From Aristolochia californica (lineage: Eukaryota > Streptophyta > Magnoliopsida > Piperales > Aristolochiaceae), in assembly GCA_029961685.1 (NCBI GenBank), contig JARWKL010000009.1, positions 14,007,237 to 14,071,236 of the forward strand: a stretch of 64,000 nucleotides of DNA, written 5' to 3'. The notes under the pieces are model-generated. The model made no database searches, had not been told where the DNA came from, and worked only from the letters and a program-made list of their open reading frames with translations. Position 1 is the first letter of the stretch, and every line of letters starts with the position of its first letter. The translations under genes and the position numbers were made by a program. Of this stretch, positions 51,201-62,287 are shown piece after piece.

Positions 51201-54200
51201 GTTGGGATTCAACACTCAGTTAAAATTTCCTCACCTCCCCTTTTCTCGACGATTGCAAAACCTGATATATAAAAATGCAAAAGAGGTTTAAATCCGTAAA
51301 AATTACAGAAACTTTTTTAAAAATGTCTCGCTCCATAGTTGTGCATTGTGGATTTCCATTTTAGATGTGTACATTTTTCTTAAATCAAAACTTGAGTTTT
51401 CACTTTTCCCTTCATCTTGTAGACAAAACAGAGAATAGAGGACAACGAAATGAAAATTTTAGACTTTGTGTATGGAGAAAATTTAAAGCAATAACAAATG
51501 TAAGTAAAGAAAATTTATTCACACACCACAATTGAAGACAAAAGTTTTGTCATCCATGTTTGGGAAATTCCACTAGTTCAACAACCCCAATAGATTGGAA
51601 TTTGATAAGAAAGAGATTTTTCTACACATGCTTTTAAAAATGGATATGCATACTTGAAACATTTTAAGATGCAAATGACCTATTGATCCAAACCTTTTAA
51701 AGAGAATAAAAAGTTGCTCATTAAATTATCAAGTGAACGTGCAGTGGGATATTTAACCGAGTCAAACAAGCCATTATTTTGCCCATTTACAAAAAGCTTA
51801 CCTAACAATCATTGATGATTGTAAACTGATTTATCAATCGTAACGGGCCATATTTTTGTAACGAATGACTTTTTGGTTGGGATTCAACACTCAGTTAAAA
51901 TTCCCTCGCCTCCCCTTTTCTCGACTATTACAAAACCTGATATATAAAAACTAAAAAGATTTTTAAATCCCTTAAAATTACACAAACTTTTTGGAAATAT
52001 CTCTCTACATATTTGTGCATTGTGCATTTCCATTTTAGATGTGTACATTTTTCATAAATCAAAACTTGAGTTTTCACTCTTTCCTTCATCTCGTAGACAA
52101 AAAAGAGAATAGATGACAAAAAGTTGAAAATTTTAGACTTTGTGTGAGGAAAAAATTTAAAGCAATAACAAACGTAAGTAAAGAAAATTTATTCACACAC
52201 CACATATGAACACAAAAGTTTTGTCATCCAAGTTTGGGAGATTCCACTAGTTCAACAACCCCAATAGATTTGAATTTGATAAGAAAGAGATTTTTCTACA
52301 CATGGTTTTAAAAATGGATATGCATGCTTGGAACACGTTAAAGATGCAAATGACCTATGGATCCAAACCTTTTAAACATAATAACCAACCGCTCAATGAA
52401 TTCTCAAGTGAAAGTGCGGTGGTATATTTAACCGAGTCAAACAAGCCATTATTTTGCCCATTTACAAAAAGCTGACCTAACGATCATTGATGATTGTAAA
52501 CTGATTTATCATGCCTAACGGGCCATATTTTTGTAAGGAATGACTTTTGGGTTGGGATTCAACACTCAATTAAAATTCCCTCGCCTCCCCTTTTCCCGAC
52601 GATTGCAAAACCTTATATATAAAAATTAAAAAGAGGTTTCAATCCCAAAAAATTACAGAAACTTTTTGGAAATATCTCTCTCTATAATTTTGCATTGTGC
52701 ATTTCCATTTTAGATGTATACTTTTTTCTTAAATCAAACTTGAGTTTTTACTTTTCCCTTCATCTCGTAGACAAAATAGAGAATAGATGACAACGAAATG
52801 AAAATTTTAGACTTTATGTATGGAAAAAATTTAAAGCAATAAAAAACGTAAGTAAGGAAAATTTATTCACACACCACATATGAACACAAAAGTTTTGTCA
52901 TCAGAGTTTGGGAAATTCCACTAGTTCAACAACCCCAATAGATTGGACTTTGATAAGAAAGAAATTTTTCTACACATGCTTTTAAAAATGGATATACATG
53001 CTCGGAACATGTTAAAGATGCAAATGACCTATGGATCCAAACCTTTTGAACAGAATAACAAACCGCTCAATGAATTCTCAAGTGAAAGTGCGGTGGGATA
53101 TTTAACCGAGTCAAACAAGCCATTATCTTGCCCATTTACAAAAAGCTGACCTAATGATCATTGATGATTGTAAATTGATTTATCATGTGTAACAGGCAAT
53201 TTTTTTGTAAGGAATGACTTTTGGGTTGGGATTTAACACTCAGTTAAAATTCCCTCACCTCCCCTTTTCCCGACGATTGCAAAACATGAAATATGAAAAC
53301 AAAAAAAGAGGTTTAAAACCCAAAAAATTACAGAAACTTTTTGGAAATATCTCGCTCCATAATTGTTCATTGTGCATTTCTATTTTAGATGTGTACATTT
53401 TTCTTCAATCAAAACTTGAGTTTTCACTTTTCCCTTCATCTCGTAGACAAAACAAAGAATAGATGACAACGAAATGAAAATTTTAGACGTTGTGTATGGA
53501 GAAAATTTTAAGCAATAAAAAACATAAGTAAATAAAATTTATTCACATACCAAAAATGAAGACAAAAGTTTTGTCATCCAAGTTTGGGAAATTCCTCTAG
53601 TTCAACAACCCCAATAGATTGGAATTTGATAAGAAAGTGATTTTTCTACACATTCTTTAGAAAATGGATATGCATGCTTGAAACATGTTAAAGATGCAAA
53701 TGACCTATGGATCCAAACCTTTTAAAAAGAATAGAAAACTTCTCATTAAATTCTCAAGTGAACGTGTGGTGGGATATTTAATCGAGTCAAACAAGCCATT
53801 ATTTTGCCCATTTACAAAAAGCTGACATAACGATCATTGATGATTGTAATGTGATTTATCGTGCGTAACGGGCCATATTTTTGTAAGGAATGACTTTTGG
53901 GTTGGGATTCAACAGTCAGTTAAAATTCCCTCGCCTCCCATTTTCCCGACGATTGCGAAACCGAATATATAAAAACTAAAATAAGTTTTAAATCCCTTTA
54001 AATTATAGAAATTTTTTGGAAATATCTCTTGCTATAATTTTCCATTGTGCGTTTCAATTTTAGATATATATTTTTTTCTGAAATCAAAACATGTGTTTTC
54101 ACTTTTCCCTTCATCTCGTAGACAAAACAGAGAATAGGTGACAAGGAAATGAAAATTTTAGAGTTTGTGTAAGGAAAAAATTTAAAGCAACAAAAAACGT

Positions 54201-54262
54201 ATGTAAAGGAAATTTATTCACCTACCACAAATGAACACAAAAGTTTTGTCATCCAAGTTTGG
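48219..54262. repeat. Class 3-4-1 trimeric higher-order region
   Basis: Units start at 48219 (class 3), 48898 (4), 49570 (1), 50213 (3), 50888 (4), 51564 (1), 52238 (3), 52912 (3) and 53588 (4). The 3-4-1 order repeats at 1994 and 2025 bp, then recurs with a doubled class 3 unit. Class 3 units are usually preceded by cacatatgaacac and class 4 units by gaagacaaaag. The 48219 unit is 679 bp with gttgtttggattc for gttgggattc. The 51564 unit begins like a class 3/4 unit but has a class 1 interior. Confidence 0.89.
49570..50212. repeat. 643-bp monomer, second case of the 32-bp AGAAAATTTA deletion
   Basis: At about 50153 the tail reads tggagaaaatttattcacac, identical in outcome to the unit at 18820: exactly 32 bp lost between two AGAAAATTTA copies. 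The rest of the unit (class 1) and what follows (cacatatgaacac) differ from the 18820 unit, which argues for an independent event rather than a copied one, although gene conversion of a short tract cannot be excluded. Confidence 0.92.
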
Positions 54263-56284
54263 GAAATTCCACTAGCACAACAACCCCAATAGCTTGGAAT
54301 TTGATAAGAAAGAGATATTTCTACACATGCGTAAAAAAATGGATATGCATGCTTGAAACATGTTAAAGATACAAATGACCTATGGATCCAAACCTTTTAA
54401 AGAGAATAAAAAGTTGCTCATTAAATTATCAACTGAACGTGCGGTGGGATATTTAACCGAGTCAAATAAGCTATTATTTTGCCCATTTACAAAAAGCTGA
54501 CCTAACGATCATTGATGATTGTAAACTGATTTATCATGCGAAACGGGCCATATTTTTGTAACGAATGACTTTTTGGTTGGGATTCAACACTCAGTTAAAT
54601 TCCCTCACCTCCCCTTTTCTCGACGATTGCAAAACTTGATAAATAAAACGCAAAAGAGGTTTAAATCCCTAAAAATTTCAGAAACTTTTTGGAAATATCT
54701 CGCTCCATAGTTGTGCATTGTGCATTTCCATTTTAGATGTGTACATTTTTTCAAAATCAAAACTTGAGTTTTCACTTTTGCCTTCATCTTGTAGACAAAA
54801 CAGAGAATAGATGACAACGAAATGAAAATTTTAGACTATGTGTATCGAGAAAATTAATAGCATTAACAAACGTAAGTAAACAAAATTTATTCACACACCA
54901 CAAATGAAGACAAAAGTTTTGTCATCCAAGTTTGGGAAATTCCACTAGTTCAACAACCCCAATAGATTGGAATTTGATAAGAAAGAGATTTTCTACGCAT
55001 GCTTTAAAAAATGGATATGCATGCTTGAAACATGTTAAAGATGCAAATGACCTATGGATCCAAACCTTTTAAAAAGAATAAAAAACTTCTCATTAAATTC
55101 TCAAGTGAACGTACGGTGGGATATTTAACCGAGTCAAACAAGCCATTATTTTGCCCATTTAGAAAAAGCTGACCTAACGATCATTGATGATTGTAAAGTG
55201 ATTTATCATGTGTAACGGGCCATATTTTTCTAAGGAATGAATTTTGGGTTTGGATTCAACACTCAACTAAAATTCCCTCGCCTCCCCTTTTCCCGACGAT
55301 TGCAAAACCTGATATTTAAAAACTAAAAAGAGGTTTAAATCCCTTAAAATTACAGAATTTTTTTGGAAATATCTCTCTCTATAATTTTCCATTGTGCATT
55401 TCCATTTTAGTTGTATACTTTTTTCTTAAATCAAAACATGAGTTTTCACTTTTCCTTTCATCTCGCAGAAAAATAGAGAATAGGTGACAACGAAATGAAA
55501 ATTTTGGAGTTTGTGTATGGAAAAAATTTAAAGCAATAAAAAACGTAAATAAAGAAAATTTATTCACACACCACAAATGAACACAAAAGTTTTGTCATCC
55601 TAGTTTGGGAAATTCCACTAGCACAACAACCCCATTAGCTTGGAATTTCATAAGAAAGAGATATTTCTACACATGCTTTAAAAAATAGATATGCATGCTT
55701 GAAACATGTTAAAGATGCAAATGACCTATGGATACAAACCTTTTAAAGAGAATAAAAACTTGCTCAATAAATTATCAAGTGAACATGCGGTGGGATATTT
55801 AACCGAGTCAAAAGAGCCATTATTTTGCCTATTTACAAAAAGCAGACCTAACGATCATTGATGATTGTAAACTCATTTATCATGCGTAACGGGCCATTTT
55901 TTTGTAACGAATGATTTTTGCATTAGGATTCAACACTCAGTTAAAATTCCCTCGCCTCCCCTTTTCCCGACGATTGGAAAACCTGAAATATAAAAACTAA
56001 AAAAGAGGTTTAAATCCCGAAAAATTACAGTTACTTTTTGGAAATATCTCGCTCCATATTTGTGCATTGTGCATTTCCATTTTAGATGTGTACATTTTTC
56101 TTAAATCAAAACTTGAGTTTTCACTTTTCCCTTCATCTCGTAGACAAAACAGAGAATAGATGACAACGAAATGAAAATTTTAGACTTTGTGTATGGAGAT
56201 AATTTAAAGCAATAACAAACATAAGTAAAGAAAATTTATTCACACACCACAAATGAAGACAAAAGTTTTGTCATCCGAGTTTGG
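54263..56284. repeat. Class 1-4-1 monomers, left end of a block repeated at 62288
   Basis: Units start at 54263 (class 1), 54936 (4) and 55609 (1). From the tail of the 54936 unit (tttcctttcatctcg, aattttggagtttgtg) into the 55609 unit (ccccattagctt, aaaagcagacctaacg) the sequence matches the tail of the unit at 61613 and the unit at 62288. The offset is 6679 bp. Confidence 0.88.
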
Positions 56285-57563
56285 GAAATTCCACTAGTTC
56301 AACAACCCCAATAGTTTGGAATTTGATAAGAAAGAGATTTTTCTACACATGCTTTAAAAAATGGATATGGATCCAAACCTTTTAAACAGAATAACAAACC
56401 GCTCAATGAATTCTCAAATGAAAGTGCAGTGGGATATTTAACAGAGTCAAATAAGCCATTATTTTGCCCATTTAGAAAAAGCTGACCTAACGATCATTGA
56501 TAATTATAAACTGATTTATCATGCGTAACGGGCCATTTTTTGGTAAGGAATGACTTTTGGGTTGGGATTCAACACTCAGTTAAAATTCCCTCACCTCCCC
56601 TTTTCCCGAAGATAGCAAAACCTGAAATATAAAAACTAAAAAAGAGGTTTAAATCCCTAAAAATTATAGAAACATTTTGGAAATATCTCGCTCCATGTTT
56701 GTGCATTGTGCATTTCCACTTTAGATGTGTACATTTTTCTTAAATCAAAACTTGAGCTTTCACTTTTCCCTTCATCTCGTAGACAAAACAGAGAATAGAT
56801 GACAATGAAATGAAAATTTTAGACTTTGTGTATGGAGAAAATTTAAAGCAATAACAAACGTAAGTAAAGTAAATTTATTCACACACCACGAATCAAGACG
56901 AAAGTTTTGTCATCCAAGTTTGGGAAATTCCATTAGTTCAACAACCCCAATAGTTTGGAATTTAATAAGAAAGAGATTTTTCTACACATGTTTTAAAAAA
57001 TGGATATGGATCCAAACCTTTTAAACAGAATAACAAACCGCTCAATGAATTCTCAAATGAAAGTGCAGTGGGATATTTAACAGAGTCAAATAAGCCATTA
57101 TTTTGCCCATTTAGAAAAAGCTGACCTAACGATCATTGATAATTATAAACTGATTTATCATGCGTAACGGGCCATCTTTTTTGTAAGGAATGACTTTTGG
57201 GTTGGGATTCAACACTCAGTTAAAATTCCCTCACCTCCCCTTTTCCCGAAGATAGCAAAACCTGAAATATAAAAACTAAAAAAGAGGTTTAAATCCCTAA
57301 AAATTATAGAAACTTTTTGGAAATATCTCGCTCCATGTTTGTGCATTGTGCATTTCCACTTTAGATGTGTACATTTTTCTTAAATCAAAACTTGAGCTTT
57401 CACTTTTCCCTTCATCTCGTAGACAAAACAGAGAATAGATGACAATGAAATGAAAATTTTAGACTTTGTGTATGGAGAAAATTTAAAGCAATAACAAACG
57501 TAAGTAAAGAAAATTTATTCACACATCACAAATGAAGACAAAAGTTTTGTCATCCGAGTTTGG
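56285..57563. repeat. Tandem pair of 639/640-bp deletion monomers
   Basis: Units at 56285 and 56924 (class 3) share a 37-bp deletion: ggatatggatccaaacc stands where other units have ggatatgcatgc and then about 30 further bases before ggatcc. The junction lies in a TATG present at both ends of the lost segment. The pair also shares aatgaaagtgcag, ttaacagagtc, cccgaagatagc, ctccatgtttg, catttccactttag and cttgagctttcac, and is nearly identical throughout. One arose from the other by a recent one-unit duplication. Confidence 0.94.
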
Positions 57564-60260
57564 GAAATTCCACTAGTTCAACAACCCAAGTAGATTAGAA
57601 TTTGACAAGAAAGAGATTATTCTAGAAATGCTTTAAAAAATGCATATGTATGCTTGAAACATGTTAACGATGCAAATGACCTATGGATCCAGTCCTTTTA
57701 AAAAGAATAAAAAACTTCTCATTAAATTCTCAAGTGAACGTGCGGTGGGACATTTAACCGAGTCAAACAAGCCATTATTTTGCCCATTTACAAAAAGATG
57801 ACCTAACGATCATTGATGATTGTAAAGTGGTTTATCATGCGTAACGGGCCATATTTTTCTAAGGAATGACTTTTGGTATGGGATTCAACACTCAGCTAAA
57901 ATTCCCTCGCCTCCCCTTTTCCCGACGATTGCAAAACCTGATATATAAAAACTAAAAAGAGTTTTAAATCCCTTAAAATTACAGAAACTTTTTGGAAATA
58001 TCTCTCTCTATAATTTTCCATTGTGCGTTTCCATTTTAGATCTATACTTTTTTCTTAAATCAAAACATGAGTTTTCACTTTTCCTTTCATCTCGTAGACA
58101 AAACAGAGAATAGGTGACAACGAAATAAAAATTTTAGAGTTTGTGTATGGAAAAATTTAAAGCAATAAAAAATGTAAATAAAGAAAATTTATTCACACAC
58201 AACAAATGAACACAAACGTTTTTTCATCCTAGTTTGGGCAATTCCAATAGCACAACAACCCCAATAGCTTGGAATTTGATAAGAAAGAGATATTTCTACA
58301 CATACTTTAAAAAATGGATATGCATGGTTGAAACATGTTAAAGATGCAAATGACCTATGGATCCAAACATTTTAAAGAGAATAAAAAGTTGCTCATTAAA
58401 TTATCAAGTGAACGTGGGGTGGGATATTTAACCGAGTCAAACAAGCCATTATTTTGCCCATTTACAAAAAGCTGACTTAACAATCATTGATGATTGTAAA
58501 CTGATTTATCATGAGTAACAGGCCATATTTTTGTAACGAATGACTTTTTGGTATGGATTCAACACTCAGTTAGAATTCCCTCGCCTCCCCTTTTCTCGAC
58601 GATTGCAAAACCTGTTATATAAAAACTAAAAAGAGGTTTAAATCCCTAAAAATTACAGAAACTTTTTGGAAATATCTCCCTCCATATTTGTGCATTGTGC
58701 ATTTCCATTTTAGATGTGTACATTTTTCTTAAATCAAAACTTGAGGTTTCACTTTTCCCTTCATCTCGTGGACAAAACAGAGAATAGATGACAACGAACT
58801 GAAAATTTTAGACTTTGTGTATGGAAAAAAATTTAAAGCAATAACAAACGTAAGTAAAGAAAATTTATACACACACCACAAATGAACACAAAAGTTTTGT
58901 CATCCAAGTTTGGGAAATTCCACTAGTTCAACCTCCCCAATAGAATGGAATTTGATAAGAAAGACATTTTTCTGCACATGCTTTAGACAATGGATATGCA
59001 TGCTTGGAACATGTTAAAGATGCAAATGACCTATGGATCCAAACCTTTTAAACAAAATAACAAACCGCTCAATGAATTCTCAAGTGAAAGTGCGGTGGGA
59101 TATTTAACCGAGTCAAACAAGCCATTATTTTGCCCATTTAAAAAAGCAGACCTAACGATCATTGATAATTGTAAACTGATTTATCATGCGTAATGGGCCA
59201 TATTTTTGTAAGGAATGACTTTTGGGTTGGGATTCAACACTCAGTTAAAATTCCCTCGCCTCCCCTTTTCTCGACGATTGCAAAACAGGATATATAAAAA
59301 CTAAAGAGAGGTTTAAATCCTTAAAAATTACAGAAACTTTTTGGAAATATCTCTCTTCATATTTGTGCATTGTGCATTTCCATTTTAGATGTGTACATTT
59401 TCTTAAATCAAAACTTGAGTTTTCACTTTTCCCTTCATCTCGTAGACAAAACAGAGAATAGATGAGAAAGAAATGAAAATTTTAGACTTTGTGTATGGAG
59501 AAAATTTAAAGCAATAACAAACGTAAGTAAAGAAAATTTATTGACACACCACAAATGAACACAAAAGTTTTTTCATCCAAGTTTGGGAAATTCCACTAGC
59601 ACAACAACCCCAATAGCTTGGAATTTGGTAAGAAAGAGATATTTCTACACATGCTTTAAAAAATGGATATGCATGCTTGAAACATGTTAAAGATGCAAAT
59701 GACCTATGGACCCAAACCTTTTAAAGAGAATAAAAAGTTGCTCATTAAATTATCAAGTGAACATGCAGTGGGATATTTAACTGAGTCAAACATGCCATTA
59801 TTTTGCCCATTTACAAAAAGCTGACCTAACGATCATTGATGATTGTAAACTGATTTATCATGCGTAACTGGCCATATTTTTGTAATGACTGACTTTTTGG
59901 TTGGGATTCAACACTCAGTTAAAATTCCCTCGCCTCCCTTTTCTCGACGATTGCAAAATAGGATATATAAAAACTAAAGAGAGGTTTAAATCCTTAAAAA
60001 TTGGAGAAACTTTTTGGAAATATCTCTCTTCATATTTGTGCATTGTGCATTTCCATTTTAGATGTGTACATTTTTCTTAAATCAAAACTTGAGTTTTCAC
60101 TTTTCCCTTCATCTCGTAGACAAAACAGAGAATAGATGAGAACGAAATGAAAATTTTAGACTTTGTGTATGGAGAAAATATAAAGCAATAACAAACGTAA
60201 CTAAAGAAAATTTTTTCACACACCACATATGAACACAAAAGTTTTCTCATCCAAGTTTGG
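57564..60260. repeat. Class 4-1-3-1 monomers
   Basis: Units start at 57564 (class 4), 58238 (1), 58914 (3) and 59587 (1). The 57564 unit (caacccaagtagatt, aatttgacaagaaag, aaaatgcatatg, ggatccagtcc) is the partner of the terminal unit at 63632. The 58914 and 59587 units share a mid-unit tract, ggatatataaaaactaaag with aatccttaaaaatt and ctctcttcatatttg, although they belong to different head classes, which suggests local gene conversion. Confidence 0.88.
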
Positions 60261-60636
60261 GAAATTCCTCTAGTTCAACAACCTCAATAGATTGGAATTT
60301 ATTAAGAAAGAGATTTTTCTACACATGCTTTAAAAAATGGATATGCATGCTTGGAACATGTTAAATATGCAAATGACCTATGGATCCAAACCTTTTAGAA
60401 AGAATAACAATCCTCTCATTGAATTCTCAAGTGAACGTGCGGTGGGATATTTAACCGAGTCAAACAAGCCATTATTTTGCCCATATTCAAAAAACTGACC
60501 TAACAAACATTGATGATTGTAAACTGATTTATCATGCGTAACGGGTCATATTTTTGTAAGGAATGACTTTTGGGTTGGGATTCAACACTCAGTTAAAATT
60601 CCCTCGCCTCCCTTTTTCCTGACGATTGCAAAACCT

Positions 60637-60649
60637 GATATATAAAAAC
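60637..60649 (+). promoter_or_regulatory. TATA-like motif present in most monomers (example)
   Basis: The motif gatatataaaaac lies about +376 in nearly every monomer, between cgattgcaaaacct and ctaaaaagagg. It resembles a eukaryotic TATA box. Common variants are gaaatataaaaac (many class 3 units) and gataaataaaaac. In a 32% GC sequence such a string can arise by chance, and no downstream transcript is defined, so a promoter role is only a possibility. Confidence 0.25.
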
Positions 60650-60825
60650 TGAAAAGAGGTTTGAATCCCATAAAATTACAGAAACTTTTTGGAAATATCT
60701 CTCTCTATAATTTTCCATTGTGCGTTTCCATTTTAGATGTATACTTTTTTTCTTAAATCAAAACGTAAGTTTTCACTTTCCCCTTCATCTCGTAGACAAA
60801 ACAGAGAATAGGTGACAACGAAACG

Positions 60826-60889
60826 AAAATTTTAGAGTTTGTGTATGGAAAAAATTTAAAGCAATAAAAAACGTAAGTAAAGAAAATTT
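60826..60889. other. AAAATTT triplet in the monomer tail (example)
   Basis: Three copies of AAAATTT start at 60826, 60851 and 60883, spaced 25 and 32 bp. The second and third copies are extended to AGAAAATTTA in units with the ggagaaaattt tail. The same arrangement is present in most monomers. Losses between copies 1 and 2 (unit at 37670) and between copies 2 and 3 (units at 18820 and 49570) match these spacings exactly. Confidence 0.85.
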
Positions 60890-60910
60890 ATTCACACACC
60901 ACAAATGAAC

Positions 60911-60923
60911 ACAAAAGTTTTGT
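60911..60923. other. 13-bp dyad near the monomer end (example)
   Basis: The string acaaaagttttgt has perfect 6-bp inverted arms around a central G. In class 4-linked units the flanking change to gacaaaagttttgtc extends the arms to 7 bp. It lies about 20 bp before the short ggaaattcc dyad that marks the next unit start. Both are kept in most monomers. No binding protein is identified. Confidence 0.6.
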
Positions 60924-62287
60924 CAGCCAAGTTTAGGAAATTCCACTAGCACAACAACCCCAATAGCTTGGAATTTGATAAGAAAGAGATATTTCTACAC
61001 ATGCTTTAAAAAATGGATATGCATGCTTGAAACATTTTAAAGATGCAAATGACCTATGGATCAAAACCTTTTAAAGATAATAAAAAGTTGCTCATTAAAT
61101 TATCAACTGAACGTGCGGTGGGATATTTAACCGAGTCAAACATGCCATTATTTTGCCAATTTACAAAAAGCTGACCTAACGATCATTGATGATTTTAAAC
61201 TGATTTATCATGCGTAACGGGCCATATTTTTGTAACGAAAGACTTTTTGGTTTGGATTCAACACTCAGTTAAAATTCCCACGCCTCCCCTTTTCTCGACG
61301 ATTGCAAAACAGGATATTTAAAAACTAAAAAGAAGTTTAAATCCCTAAAAATTACAGAAACTTTTTGGAAATATCTCTCTTCATATTTGTGCATTGTGCA
61401 TTTTCATTTTCGATGTGTACATTTTTCTTAAATCAAAACATGAGTTTTCACTTTTCCCTTCATCTCGTAGAGAAAAAAAAAGAATAGATGACAGCGAAAA
61501 GATAATTTTAGACTTTGTGTATGGAGAAAATTTAAAGCAATAACAACCGTAAGTAAAGAAAATTTATTCACACACCACAAATGAACACAAAAGTTTTGTC
61601 ATCCAAGTTTGGGAAATTCCACTAGTTCAAAAGCCTCAATAGATTGGAATTTGATAAGAAATAGATTTTTCTACACATACTTTAAAAAATGGATATGCAT
61701 GCTTGGAACATGTTAAAGATGCAAATGACCTATGGATCCAAACCTTTTAAAAAGAATAACAATCCGCTCATTGAATTCTCAAGTGAACGTGTGGTGGGAT
61801 ATTTAACTGAGTCAAACAAGCCATTATTTTGCCCATTTACAAAAAACTGACCGAACGATCATTGATGATTGTAAACTGATTTATCATGCGTAACGGGCCA
61901 TATTTTTGTAACGAATGACTTTTCGGTTGGGATTCAACACTTAGTTAAAATTTCCTCGCCTCCCCATTTCCCGAGGATTGCAAAACCTGATATATAAAAA
62001 CTAAAAAGAGGTTTAAATCCCGAAAAATTACAGAAATTTTTCGGAAATATCTCTCTCAATAATTTTGCATTGCGCATTTCCATTTTAGATGTATACTTTT
62101 TTCTTAAATCAAAACAAGAGTTTTCACTTTTCCTTTCATCTCGTAGACAAAATAGAGAATAGGTGACAACGAAATGAAAATTTTGGAGTTTGTGTATGGA
62201 AAAAATTTAAAGCAATAAAATACGTAAATGAAGAAAATTTATTCACACACCACATATGAACACAAAAGTTTTGTCATCCTAGTTTGG

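Larger units (their letters stand above)
60261..62287. repeat. Class 2/class 1 dimer patch
   Basis: Units start at 60261 (class 2), 60937 (1) and 61613 (2), with a class 1 unit following at 62288. This restores the dimer register of 12754-15457 after some 40 kb dominated by classes 3 and 4. All are 675-676 bp. The class 2 units carry the acctcaatag or agcctcaatag start. Confidence 0.88.

Noticed and set aside
60535..60625. CENP-B-box-like sites around gcgtaacggg and the cccgacg/cctgacg motif
   Set aside because: Only the CGGG core is present. The required TTCG half and the A at fixed spacing are missing on both strands in the consensus and in the units checked.
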